Below, one piece after another: positions 43,022 to 51,496 of a DNA stretch of 64,000 nucleotides. Made by a program: the position numbers and the translations under genes. Source of the stretch: Massilia endophytica (GTDB lineage: Bacteria; Pseudomonadota; Gammaproteobacteria; Burkholderiales; Burkholderiaceae_D); assembly GCF_021165955.1 (NCBI RefSeq), contig NZ_CP088952.1:1488001-1552000 (forward strand), given 5' to 3'. Numbering within the stretch: position 1 is the stretch's first letter; each line of letters begins with the position of its first letter. The notes below the pieces were generated by a model. It saw only the letters and a list, made by a program, of their open reading frames with translations. It was not told where the DNA came from and did no database searches.

Positions 43022-44176
43022 ATGCTGGCAATGAATTACCGCGGCCCCTTCCGCGTGCGTGCCGACTACAAGCCGGACCCCGTGATCGAACACCCGGGCG
43101 ATGCCATCATCCGCGTCACGCGGTCCTGCATCTGCGGCTCGGACCTTCACCTTTACCACGGCCTGGTGCCCGACACGCGCGTGGGCACCACCTTCGGCCA
43201 TGAGTTCATTGGCGTGGTGGAGGAAATCGGTTCGGCGGTGCAGAAGCTGAAGGTGGGCGACCACGTGCTGGTGCCCTTCAATATCTTCTGCGGTTCCTGC
43301 TACTTCTGCCAGAAGGAGCTGTACGGGAACTGCCACAACACCAATGCGGAGGCGACGGCGGTAGGCGCCATCTACGGCTATTCGCACACCGCGGGCGGCT
43401 ACGACGGCGGGCAGGCCGAGTATGTGCGCGTACCCATGGCCGACGTGGGCCCCACCATCATTCCGCCCGACCTGCATCACGACGATGCCGTGCTGCTCAC
43501 CGATGCCTGCCCCACTGGCTACCAGGCCGCCGAGATGGGCGATATCTCGGAGGGCGACACGGTAGTGGTGTTCGGCGCGGGGCCTGTAGGCATCTTCGCC
43601 GCGAAGTCGGCCTGGCTGATGGGGGCAGGGCGGGTGATCGTGGTGGACCACGTGGAATACCGGCTCGAATTCGTGAAGCGCTACGCGCAGTGCGAGGTCG
43701 TCAACTTCAAGGAAGTGCAGGACATGGCGCTGCACATCAAGAAGATGACGGACTGGCTGGGCGCGGACGTCTGCATCGATGCCGTCGGCTGCGAGGCGGC
43801 CGGCAACGCCATGCAGAGCCTGACGGGAAAATACATGATGCTGCAGGCGGGATCGGCCACCGCGCTGCACTGGGCCATCAACTCCGTGCGCAAGGGCGGC
43901 AATGTCTCCATTGTGGGCGTGTACGGGCCGACCTTCAATGCCGTGCCCATCGGGAATGCGCTGAACAAGGGCCTTACCCTGCGCATGAACCAGGCGAGCG
44001 TGAAGCGCCACCTGCCGCGCCTGATCGAGCATATCCAGGCGGGCCGTCTCAGTCCGAAGGACATCATCACCCACCGGGTGCCGCTGGAAGAGGTATCGGA
44101 TGCCTACCATATCTTCTCCAGCAAGCTGGATAACTGCATCAAGACCATTCTGATTCCGCCGGGCGCGCGGCATTGA
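43022..44176 (+). CDS. Zinc-dependent alcohol dehydrogenase, formaldehyde dehydrogenase-like
   Basis: This 384-residue medium-chain dehydrogenase has catalytic zinc ligands Cys38, His60 and Glu61 (SCICGSDLH; GHEF), four structural zinc Cys at 90, 93, 96 and 104, and the NAD-binding GAGPVG (about 183). The insert after the structural zinc site and DACPTGYQAAEMG resemble glutathione-independent formaldehyde dehydrogenase-type members. AAGGAG lies 7 nt before the ATG. The next small gene follows 10 nt downstream, likely in the same operon. Substrate assignment is by family only. Confidence 0.92.
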   Translation: MLAMNYRGPFRVRADYKPDPVIEHPGDAIIRVTRSCICGSDLHLYHGLVPDTRVGTTFGHEFIGVVEEIGSAVQKLKVGDHVLVPFNIFCGSCYFCQKELYGNCHNTNAEATAVGAIYGYSHTAGGYDGGQAEYVRVPMADVGPTIIPPDLHHDDAVLLTDACPTGYQAAEMGDISEGDTVVVFGAGPVGIFAAKSAWLMGAGRVIVVDHVEYRLEFVKRYAQCEVVNFKEVQDMALHIKKMTDWLGADVCIDAVGCEAAGNAMQSLTGKYMMLQAGSATALHWAINSVRKGGNVSIVGVYGPTFNAVPIGNALNKGLTLRMNQASVKRHLPRLIEHIQAGRLSPKDIITHRVPLEEVSDAYHIFSSKLDNCIKTILIPPGARH

Positions 44177-44186
44177 GGAGCTGACC

Positions 44187-44687
44187 ATGGAACATACGCA
44201 TCATCACCATTCGCGCCCGGTCCCGGACCGCAGCGCCATCCCGGGCTGGGGCGCAGACCTGGACCGTGCCAACCGTCCCGCCGTGCCGATGGAGCGCACG
44301 CCGCCCCGCCTGGAAATGGCGCCAGGCGAGCCGCCGCAGCAGCAGGCAAACGTGGAGATTTTCTGTTCGCCGGAACGTCCCCATATCACGCCGCTGTTCG
44401 GCACGGGCCAGCCGCCGCGCGGCCTGAGCGGAGCGCTGCGGCGCTTTGCCTACAAGAGCACGGAGAACGATATCCGCCACTGGCTGCTGCTCATGCTGGC
44501 GGACCGGGTGGACATGGTGGAAGGCATCGGCGAAGACCTTGCCCGCGGCAAGGTGCCCAATGTGCTGGCCGAAATGGGCATCAAGGCGGAGTGGGAGCAC
44601 AACCGGGCCGGCCTGGTGAAGAAGGCGGCGGTGGGCGCCGCCGTGGTGGGCGTCGCCTACTACCTGCTCAAGCGGCGCCGCGCCTGA
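44187..44687 (+). CDS. Conserved hypothetical protein with C-terminal membrane anchor
   Basis: This 166-residue protein has a His-rich start (EHTHHHHSRP), a Pro-rich middle, a helical region (LSGALRRFAYKSTENDIRHW) and a C-terminal hydrophobic segment at about 144-160 followed by KRRRA, which predicts a tail anchor with the tail facing the cytoplasm. It begins 10 nt after the dehydrogenase gene. No family is recognised. It may be an accessory protein of the upstream enzyme or independent. Confidence 0.75.
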   Translation: MEHTHHHHSRPVPDRSAIPGWGADLDRANRPAVPMERTPPRLEMAPGEPPQQQANVEIFCSPERPHITPLFGTGQPPRGLSGALRRFAYKSTENDIRHWLLLMLADRVDMVEGIGEDLARGKVPNVLAEMGIKAEWEHNRAGLVKKAAVGAAVVGVAYYLLKRRRA

Positions 44688-44688
44688 T

Positions 44689-45105
44689 CTACCAGTCGAT
44701 CGACAGCAGGCGCTGGGCCATGCGCGGCCAGCACAGGGTGCTGAGCTCCTCGCGCGACGCCCAGCGGAAGCCGTCCGCTTCGGGCGTGGGCTCGCCCGTC
44801 ACATGGTGGGGGAAGAAGCTGGTGCAGCGCAGCTCGTCAAGGCTGCACATGTCGTCGCCCACCTCCACCTTGAAGAGATGCAGGCGCTTGTCGCGCCGGT
44901 AATCGAAGCGGCCCAGGTCCTGGAAGCGCGGCTCCTCGAAAGAAAGGCCCGCCTCCTCGAACAGTTCGCGCCGCGCGGCCTGCAGCGGCGTTTCGCCCGC
45001 GTCCATCAGGCCCTTCGGAATATCCCAGCTGGCCGTGCCCGTTACATGACAAAGCAGCAACTGCCTGTCGCCATTCACGACCAGCGTTCCACAGGAAAGC
45101 TCCAT
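44689..45105 (-). CDS. NUDIX hydrolase
   Basis: This 138-residue protein has a complete Nudix box at about 32-54 (GLMDAGE, then RRELFEEAGL), so it should cleave a nucleoside diphosphate linked to another moiety. I use the ATG at 45105 because GAGGGG lies 4 nt before it. A longer reading from 45195 exists but has no ribosome site and would add 30 residues before the fold. It converges with the membrane-anchored gene, 1 nt apart. Confidence 0.9.
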   Translation of the reverse strand: MELSCGTLVVNGDRQLLLCHVTGTASWDIPKGLMDAGETPLQAARRELFEEAGLSFEEPRFQDLGRFDYRRDKRLHLFKVEVGDDMCSLDELRCTSFFPHHVTGEPTPEADGFRWASREELSTLCWPRMAQRLLSIDW

Positions 45106-45218
45106 GCTGCCCCTCGCTTGTTGATGATGCGCCAGTTTACCCGAAGAGGCTGTTGTTTCTGTGCGGGTAATGCCTAGTACTGTGTGGAAACTCATCGACA
45201 GCGGGGCCCATCCATTAT

Positions 45219-45237
45219 AAAGTGTGACAAAGTGTGA
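45219..45237. promoter_or_regulatory. Direct repeat AAAGTGTGA, 10-bp period, upstream of the porin
   Basis: Two identical AAAGTGTGA units (45219-45227 and 45229-45237), spaced by exactly one helical turn, lie between the NUDIX and porin genes. Such tandem units on one face of the helix are typical of response regulator or transcription activator sites. Which flanking gene is controlled is not shown. Confidence 0.4.
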
Positions 45238-45353
45238 GAATTAACGGCACCCCGCCTCCGTGCCGCCTGAATTGCGCAGGCCACATTGCCTGCAAGCCAC
45301 CCGATCCGAGACCTGTCCCGTGCCGCACCGGCCGGCGGCTTGCGTGTGCCTGA

Positions 45354-46613
45354 ATGAAAGTGCCAATGTTCCAGCGTCCCATTACCCAACGATTAAAAAC
45401 CCTGGCCGTGCTTCTGGCCGTGCCCTGCGCGGTGCAGGCGGCAGACGGCGAAGCCGGGCCCCAATGGGCCTTCGGCGGCTTCGGCAGCCTGGGCGCGGTC
45501 CATTCCAGCCAGCGCCATGCCGACTTCACGGCCAATCCCCTGATCCCCGGCCAGGCAGGCTTTACCCATCCCTGGAGCATGGACGTGGACAGCCGCCTGG
45601 GCGCGCAGCTGACAGTCAACCCCAGCAAGCAGTGGTCGGCGGTGGTGCAGGTGGTATCGGAACGCACCGTCCACCACGACTTCCGGCCGCATATTGAATG
45701 GGCCAATGTGAAGTACCAGGCCACGCCGGACCTGAGCCTGCGTTTCGGCCGCATTGCCTTGCCCCTGTTCCTGGCGGCCGACTACCGCAAGGCCAGCTAC
45801 GCGCTGCCATGGGTGAGGCCTCCCGTGGAGCTTTACAGCTCGCTCCCCGTCAGCAGCAGCGACGGTGTGGACGTGGGCTACCGCTGGACGGCCGCAGGCG
45901 TGAAGCAGGAAACGCAGCTGATGTACGGCGCCACCCACGTGCGCGTAGGGCCGGGCAGCAGCGCCCGGGCGCATGGCGTCAGGGGGATATCGCACACGGC
46001 CAGCCAGGGCGACTTGAGCGTGCGCGCCACGCTCATGGCGGCGCAGCTCGCCCTCGACGAAGGCGGGGAGCTGGTGAATGCGCTGGGCCGCTTCGGCAGC
46101 GCGGGCGCTGCGCTGGGAGAGCGCTACAGCATGGCCAGCAAACGCATCACCGCCTTCAGCATGGGCTTCAATTACGACCCTGGGCACTGGTTCCTGATGG
46201 GAGAATTCGGCCGCTTCAATGCGCGCTCCCTGCTGGGTGACCGCAGCGCCTGGTATCTGAGCAGCGGAAGGCGCTGGGGCGCCTTCACCCCTTACCTGAC
46301 GTACGCGCGCGTGGGCTCGAACACGCCGACCAGTGTGCCCGGCATTCCGCTGCAGGGACTGGCGCGCGGCGTGGCGGCGCAGGCGGCAACGGTGAACAAT
46401 GAATTGAACCGGCAGTTGCACACCATCGCCGAGCAGCACAGCGCCATTGCGGGCCTGCGCTGGGACTTTGCCAGCCACGCCGCGCTCAAGCTGGAGCACG
46501 GACGGGTCCGCCCCCTCGGCGGCACCCAGGGCACCCTGATCAACATCCAGCCCGGTTTCCAGTCGGGCAAGACCTTCGGCGTGAGCAGCGTCGTGGTCGA
46601 TTTCGTGTTCTAG
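45354..46613 (+). CDS. Outer membrane porin-like beta-barrel protein
   Basis: This 419-residue protein starts with a basic region and signal peptide (TLAVLLAVPCAVQAA, cleaved near residue 30). It continues with alternating amphipathic strands and ends with a C-terminal phenylalanine (VVVDFVF), as outer membrane barrels do. Two starts (45354 and 45366) are possible; neither has a strong ribosome site. It is followed 9 nt later by the periplasmic protein gene, suggesting one operon. The barrel type and substrate are not evident. Confidence 0.8.
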   Translation: MKVPMFQRPITQRLKTLAVLLAVPCAVQAADGEAGPQWAFGGFGSLGAVHSSQRHADFTANPLIPGQAGFTHPWSMDVDSRLGAQLTVNPSKQWSAVVQVVSERTVHHDFRPHIEWANVKYQATPDLSLRFGRIALPLFLAADYRKASYALPWVRPPVELYSSLPVSSSDGVDVGYRWTAAGVKQETQLMYGATHVRVGPGSSARAHGVRGISHTASQGDLSVRATLMAAQLALDEGGELVNALGRFGSAGAALGERYSMASKRITAFSMGFNYDPGHWFLMGEFGRFNARSLLGDRSAWYLSSGRRWGAFTPYLTYARVGSNTPTSVPGIPLQGLARGVAAQAATVNNELNRQLHTIAEQHSAIAGLRWDFASHAALKLEHGRVRPLGGTQGTLINIQPGFQSGKTFGVSSVVVDFVF

Positions 46614-46622
46614 GCGGAGCCC

Positions 46623-47048
46623 ATGCCTATCTTCAAACATCTCGGCCTGCTTACGGCGCTCCTGCTCTGCGGCGGCGCCTGGGCGGGCGAGCTGGTGGTG
46701 ATCGTGTCGGCGCGCAGTCCGCTGGCGGCGCTGCGCGCCGAGCAGGTGGCCGACATCTTCCTCGGCCAGGCGGCCAGTTTCCCGGACGGCAGCGAGGCTA
46801 CCGCGGTGGACCAGGCGCCGGGCTCCGCCCAGCGCGACGAGTTCTACCTGAAAATCGCCAACCGCAGCCCGGCCCTGATGAAGGCCTACTGGACCAAGCG
46901 CATTTTCACGGGACGCGGGCATCCGCCGCGCGAGCTGCCGGGCAACGCTGCCGTGCGCAAGCTGGTAGCCGACAATCCGGGCATGATCGGCTATATCGAG
47001 CGCTCGGCGCTGGATGCCAGCGTCAAGCCGGTACTGGTGGTGCATTGA
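46623..47048 (+). CDS. PstS-like periplasmic binding protein, short
   Basis: This 141-residue protein has a signal peptide (LGLLTALLLCGGAWA) and a single half-domain of the phosphate-binding-protein type: VVIVSARSPLAALRAEQVAD, IFLGQAASFPDG and AVRKLVADNPGMIGYIERSA are typical. It is much shorter than PstS and lacks the second lobe. It lies between a porin and a GGDEF/EAL gene, overlapping the latter by 1 nt. Inferred role: periplasmic ligand sensing or delivery for the membrane signalling protein. Confidence 0.85.
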   Translation: MPIFKHLGLLTALLLCGGAWAGELVVIVSARSPLAALRAEQVADIFLGQAASFPDGSEATAVDQAPGSAQRDEFYLKIANRSPALMKAYWTKRIFTGRGHPPRELPGNAAVRKLVADNPGMIGYIERSALDASVKPVLVVH

Positions 47049-49693
47049 TGGACAGCGCGAAAAAGGAAACCACGCCAGGGCGCCTGCTCAGGCTCGGGCT
47101 CGAGACCTATGTGTCGCTGCCCCTGTTCCTCCTGCTGCTGCTGGCCGTGATCTGGGTCGCGACCCTGCATTTCATCCGCAACGAGGAGGCTGCGGCGCGC
47201 GCCGCCGCCGTGGACTCGGTGCACGAACTGCTCGATACCTATGAAGCCCAGGTGGCGCGCAATATCGCGGGCATCGACCAGACCCTCAAGGTGATCAAGT
47301 ACGCGGTGGAGCGCAAGGGCGCCCGCGGCGCCTTGCCCGAGTTGAGCCAGCAAGGGCTCCTGCCGTCGGGCCTCGTGTTCGTGGTCGCCATTGCGGATGC
47401 CGAGGGCAGGGTGGTCAGCAGCCACCCCGCGGCGCGGCCCATGGTGGTGGCCGGCCAACCCTATTTCGATCATCACCGCGAGCATCCGGGCGACACGGTC
47501 TTCGTGGCGCAGGCCATGCGCGACGGCGCCAACCACGACTGGCATCTGCATTTCACCCGCCGCCTGGATGACCCGGAGGGGAATTTCGCGGGCATCGCCA
47601 TCGTGGAAGTCGATCCCGCCTATTTCACCAGCGGCTACGAGCGTTCGCGCCAGGGCGACCACGGCCTGCTCGGCGTGATCGGGGCGGATGGCGTGGCGCG
47701 CGCGCTGCGCGTGGGCGAACGCCAGTACTACGGCGGCCGCTTTGCGCCGCCGCCCGCAGGCCGCGAAGCCGTGCCGGTCCTGTCCGTCGACGGCGTGCCG
47801 CGCTACATGGCCTTGCGCGAGCTGCACGGCATCCGTGTGAGCGCCGTGGTCGGCCTGGCCGAGCAGGAGCAGCTGGCCGCATTCGAACAGCAGCGCCGCA
47901 GCCACCTGTGGGAGGCCGGCATCGCCAGCGCCGTGCTGGTGCTGCTCGCGGGCCTGGTGTGGCTATGGTCCTGGGAGGGCGCGAAGGCGCGCCGCCGCAT
48001 CCGGCGCGAGCAGGAAACCTATGCCGCGGCCTCGGAAGCGAGCATGGATGCCTTCTTCGTCATGCATGCGGAGCGTGGCCAGAGCGGCGCCATTCACGAC
48101 TTCCGCATCCTGGCCGCGAATTCGCGCGCAGAGCAGATGAGTGGTCTCAGCAAGCGCGAATTGCACGGGAACACCCTGTGCGGCTGGCTTCCCGCCGTAC
48201 GCCGCAACGGCATCTTCGCCAAGCTGGTGCGCGTGACCGAGACGGGCGGCCTGCACCAGGAGGAATGGCGCAACGACATGCCCGAAGTAGCGGCCGAATG
48301 GGTGCACTGGCAGGTGGTGGGCGTGGAAGGCGGCGTGGTGGCCATTGTGCGCGACATATCGGAGCGCAAGCGCGACGAGGCGCGCATCGTCCACATGGCC
48401 CACCACGACGCGCTCACCGGCCTGCCCAACCGCAGCCTGATCGGCGACCGCCTGCAGCAGGCCATCCTCCAGGCGGACCGCCAGCACCAGTCGCTGCTGG
48501 TAGCCTTCATCGACCTGGACAGCTTCAAGCTGGTGAACGACAGCATGGGGCATACGGCAGGCGACGAGCTGCTCAAGGTAGTGGCAGCGCGCATGGTGCA
48601 CTGCGTGCGGCGCAACGATACCGTGGGCCGCTTCGGCGGCGACGAGTTCGTGCTCGTGCTGCCGCAGCAGCATGGCACGGGCGGCGATGCCGCGCCGCTT
48701 CTGGAGAAGATACTCGAGTCGGTGGTGCAGCCCATTATGCTGGGAGGGCAGGAAGTGCAGGTGAGCTGCAGCATCGGCGTGGCCGTCTTCCCGCAGGACG
48801 GGGCGGACGCCGACACCCTGCTGATGAACGCGGACGCCGCCATGTACCGCGCCAAGGAGCTGGGCAAGAACAACTGCCAGTTCTATACGCAGGAGATGAA
48901 CGCCTGCCTGGAGGAGAAGCTGGCCCTGCTCGAAGGCATGCGCAAGGCAGTGGACGACGGGCAGCTGCGCGTTCTCTACCAGCCCAAGGTGGAGCTGGAT
49001 ACGGGCCGGGTGTTCGGCGTGGAAGCGCTGGTGCGCTGGGAGCATCCCGAGCGTGGCCTGATCCGCCCGGACCAGTTCATTCCCCTGGCCGAAGAAAGCG
49101 GCATGATCGTGCCCATCGGCGAATGGGTATTGCGCGAGGCCTGCCGCCAGGGGCGCGCCTGGCAGGAGCAGGGCCTTCAACTGAGCGTCTCGGTGAACGT
49201 GTCGCCGCGCCAGTTCGACGACCGCTGCCTGGTGCAGCGCGTGGCCGGCGCCCTGGGCGACAGCGGCCTCGATCCGGCGCTGCTGGAACTGGAAGTCACG
49301 GAAAGCCTCATCATGCGCGACGTGCAGCAGGCCATCGACAAGATGCGCGAGCTGGAGGCCATGGGTCTCGGTCTTTCCATCGACGATTTCGGTACGGGCT
49401 ACTCCAGCCTGGCTTCGCTGAAGACCTTCCCCTTGAGCCGCCTGAAGCTGGACAAGTCCTTCGTCCGCGAACTGGACAGCAACCCCGACGACCAGGCCAT
49501 CGCCCGCGCCATCATCTCCATGGCGCACCAGCTGCACCTGCGCGTCATCGCGGAAGGCGTGGAAACGGTGCGCCAGCGCGACTTCCTTCACAAGAACGGC
49601 TGCGAGGAGATGCAGGGCTACCTGTTCAGCCGTCCCGTACCCGCCGAAGACATTCCCCGCCTGCTTGCCCGTCCCCAGCCTCTGGTCGCCTGA
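47048..49693 (+). CDS. Membrane sensor with Cache, PAS, GGDEF and EAL domains
   Basis: This 881-residue c-di-GMP enzyme begins at ATG 47048, sharing one base with the previous stop. A transmembrane helix (about 22-43), an extracytoplasmic Cache-like region (about 45-285), a second helix (about 295-318) and a PAS-like region (about 325-440) precede GGDEF (about 529) with an RxxD inhibitory site five residues before it (RRND-TVGRF). EAL is at about 658 (VEALVRWEHPE), with IDDFGTGYSS and KLDKSFV. Both catalytic motifs look intact, so synthesis and hydrolysis are possible. The tight link to the binding protein suggests the latter feeds its sensor. Confidence 0.93.
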   Translation: MDSAKKETTPGRLLRLGLETYVSLPLFLLLLLAVIWVATLHFIRNEEAAARAAAVDSVHELLDTYEAQVARNIAGIDQTLKVIKYAVERKGARGALPELSQQGLLPSGLVFVVAIADAEGRVVSSHPAARPMVVAGQPYFDHHREHPGDTVFVAQAMRDGANHDWHLHFTRRLDDPEGNFAGIAIVEVDPAYFTSGYERSRQGDHGLLGVIGADGVARALRVGERQYYGGRFAPPPAGREAVPVLSVDGVPRYMALRELHGIRVSAVVGLAEQEQLAAFEQQRRSHLWEAGIASAVLVLLAGLVWLWSWEGAKARRRIRREQETYAAASEASMDAFFVMHAERGQSGAIHDFRILAANSRAEQMSGLSKRELHGNTLCGWLPAVRRNGIFAKLVRVTETGGLHQEEWRNDMPEVAAEWVHWQVVGVEGGVVAIVRDISERKRDEARIVHMAHHDALTGLPNRSLIGDRLQQAILQADRQHQSLLVAFIDLDSFKLVNDSMGHTAGDELLKVVAARMVHCVRRNDTVGRFGGDEFVLVLPQQHGTGGDAAPLLEKILESVVQPIMLGGQEVQVSCSIGVAVFPQDGADADTLLMNADAAMYRAKELGKNNCQFYTQEMNACLEEKLALLEGMRKAVDDGQLRVLYQPKVELDTGRVFGVEALVRWEHPERGLIRPDQFIPLAEESGMIVPIGEWVLREACRQGRAWQEQGLQLSVSVNVSPRQFDDRCLVQRVAGALGDSGLDPALLELEVTESLIMRDVQQAIDKMRELEAMGLGLSIDDFGTGYSSLASLKTFPLSRLKLDKSFVRELDSNPDDQAIARAIISMAHQLHLRVIAEGVETVRQRDFLHKNGCEEMQGYLFSRPVPAEDIPRLLARPQPLVA

Positions 49694-49788
49694 CCCCGGG
49701 CAGGGCCAACACTCTGTCTTGGCCGAAATCAAGACATGCAGCCAGCCAGCATGTGACGATGCCCTTTCCGACGATCAGGGAAGGGCTG

Positions 49789-51483
49789 ATGGACAAGCTG
49801 CTGCCGTACTACGAACAGGAACTTGGCATTCTGCGCCGCGCCTGCCAGGGGTTCGCTCAGGCCCGCCCAATTTTGGCGGCGGAGCTTGGCCTCACCGCCG
49901 ACGGCAGCGCCGATGCGGACGTGGAGCGCCTCCTTCAGTCGATCGCTCTTCTCAACGCCTCCTTGGCCCGGCGCCTGGATATGGCGGACCATAGGTTAAC
50001 CGGGCCGGTTTTGAACAACCTTCAGCCTCACGTAGCCCGGCCGCTTCCGGCTTTCGGCGTCGCGCAGCTGGAGTCTCCCGCCACTACCCAGCTCACGTGC
50101 ATTCCGCGCGGCGCCGAATTCGATGGCGACGACCGGCGGCGCTACCGGAGCAGTTCGGAACTTACCGTCGCCCCCCTGCAGATCCAGTCGCTGCGCTACC
50201 TCCATGCGGCCGACTTGCCGGGTTCACTGAAGATTCCCACGCATGCGGCGGCAAGCATCGAACTTGTGGTGAGAAGCAGCGTTCCCGGCGAGCCGCTCTC
50301 CACATACTGTGCGACGAGGCTGCGTCTCTATGCCGACGCGCCGCCCCCCTTGCGCACACTGCTGCTGGATGCGATCTTGCTCAGTGCTATCGCCGTATGC
50401 GTCGAATCGGAAGGACATTGGAAGGTGACAGATGTCAGTCCATTCTCGCTTCCGGCGCCCGACGAGGATTCCTGTCTGGTTCCCGGAAGCGCTGGACCCG
50501 GCCGCCTGCTCACCGAATATTTCCATTATCCGGAAAAATTCGCCTTCCTCGACTTCGATCTCGCGTCGCTTCTTCGCCTGTTTCCGCATGGCCAAGAGAT
50601 CAGGGTGGTCCTCCCGTTGCCCCGCCAGCGCAACTCGGAGGAAGCAAGGCTGCTGGCGGAGCTGGACCGCCGCCATCTCCGGCAAGGCTGCGCGCCGCTC
50701 GTCAATCTCTATCGCGCCGAGGCGGCCTCCATCCGCCTTGTCGAGGGCCGTTCCGAGTACCGCCTGCTGCCGGCCGACGGAAAACACGTGTCTGCCATTC
50801 CCTATCGCATCGACTCCGTCACCCTGAGAGAGTGCGGTAGCGAAGAGGACCGCAAGATCGAGCTTTATGACGGCATCAATCATCATTCAGGACCGCTCTT
50901 CTGGCGCCTCGGCCAGAGCGGCAATCAGCACACCCTCCAATTTGTCGACGAATGCGGAGAACGTCTCGACGCGGGCAGCGGAGCACTGACCGTCAAGTTC
51001 ACCGCCACGAACAGGCCCGGGGGCGAAAAGCCGGAGCGCCTCACGATAGGCGGCTCCCCGGCCCTGAGGATCCGGGTGCTCTCCTACTCTCCGCAGTGCG
51101 AATTGTCGGATGATCACTGGTCCCTGCTTGAACCCCGGAGAATCGGCACCGCGGATTCCTTGCGCGGCCTGCTTAGCCGCTGCGGAGGCGCAAGGAACGC
51201 GGCCTTGGCCAGGGCGGTCCTGGCACTGCAACAGCAGGATACCACCGCCTGGTGCCGCTACGGCAAGGAGGCCCGCTATCTGTGCGGGACGGATACGAGG
51301 ATAGTGATCGACCAGGAGCAGCTTTCCGATTGCAGCCTCTACCTCTTCGCGCAGCTGATGTCCCGCTGTTTCAGCTTCCTCATGCGCGAAGACTGCTTCA
51401 GCCGGGTCATTCTCGTTTCCGCTGCATCCGGCAAGGAAATCGTGCGCTGCCTGCCGCAGCCGGGAGCCATATCGCTCATCTGA
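49789..51483 (+). CDS. tssF: T6SS baseplate protein TssF (isolated copy)
   Basis: This 564-residue protein begins with LLPYYEQELGILRRACQGFA at ATG 49789. A Shine-Dalgarno AGGGAAGGG precedes it; an upstream in-frame ATG at 49759 adds unrelated residues. The N-terminus, the ADVERLLQSIALLNASLARR segment and RPLPAFGVAQL match TssF/VasA-type baseplate wedge proteins of type VI secretion. No tssG, tssE, tssK or other core gene is nearby. It is followed 13 nt later by vgrG. Its divergence from canonical forms is moderate. Confidence 0.85.
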   Translation: MDKLLPYYEQELGILRRACQGFAQARPILAAELGLTADGSADADVERLLQSIALLNASLARRLDMADHRLTGPVLNNLQPHVARPLPAFGVAQLESPATTQLTCIPRGAEFDGDDRRRYRSSSELTVAPLQIQSLRYLHAADLPGSLKIPTHAAASIELVVRSSVPGEPLSTYCATRLRLYADAPPPLRTLLLDAILLSAIAVCVESEGHWKVTDVSPFSLPAPDEDSCLVPGSAGPGRLLTEYFHYPEKFAFLDFDLASLLRLFPHGQEIRVVLPLPRQRNSEEARLLAELDRRHLRQGCAPLVNLYRAEAASIRLVEGRSEYRLLPADGKHVSAIPYRIDSVTLRECGSEEDRKIELYDGINHHSGPLFWRLGQSGNQHTLQFVDECGERLDAGSGALTVKFTATNRPGGEKPERLTIGGSPALRIRVLSYSPQCELSDDHWSLLEPRRIGTADSLRGLLSRCGGARNAALARAVLALQQQDTTAWCRYGKEARYLCGTDTRIVIDQEQLSDCSLYLFAQLMSRCFSFLMREDCFSRVILVSAASGKEIVRCLPQPGAISLI

Positions 51484-51496
51484 ACAGGAATCGCCG

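Noticed and set aside
47908..49788. Long N-terminal extension of the TssF gene
   Set aside because: This in-frame stretch overlaps the GGDEF/EAL gene in another frame and is Arg/Pro/Ala-rich; the TssF signature begins at 49789.
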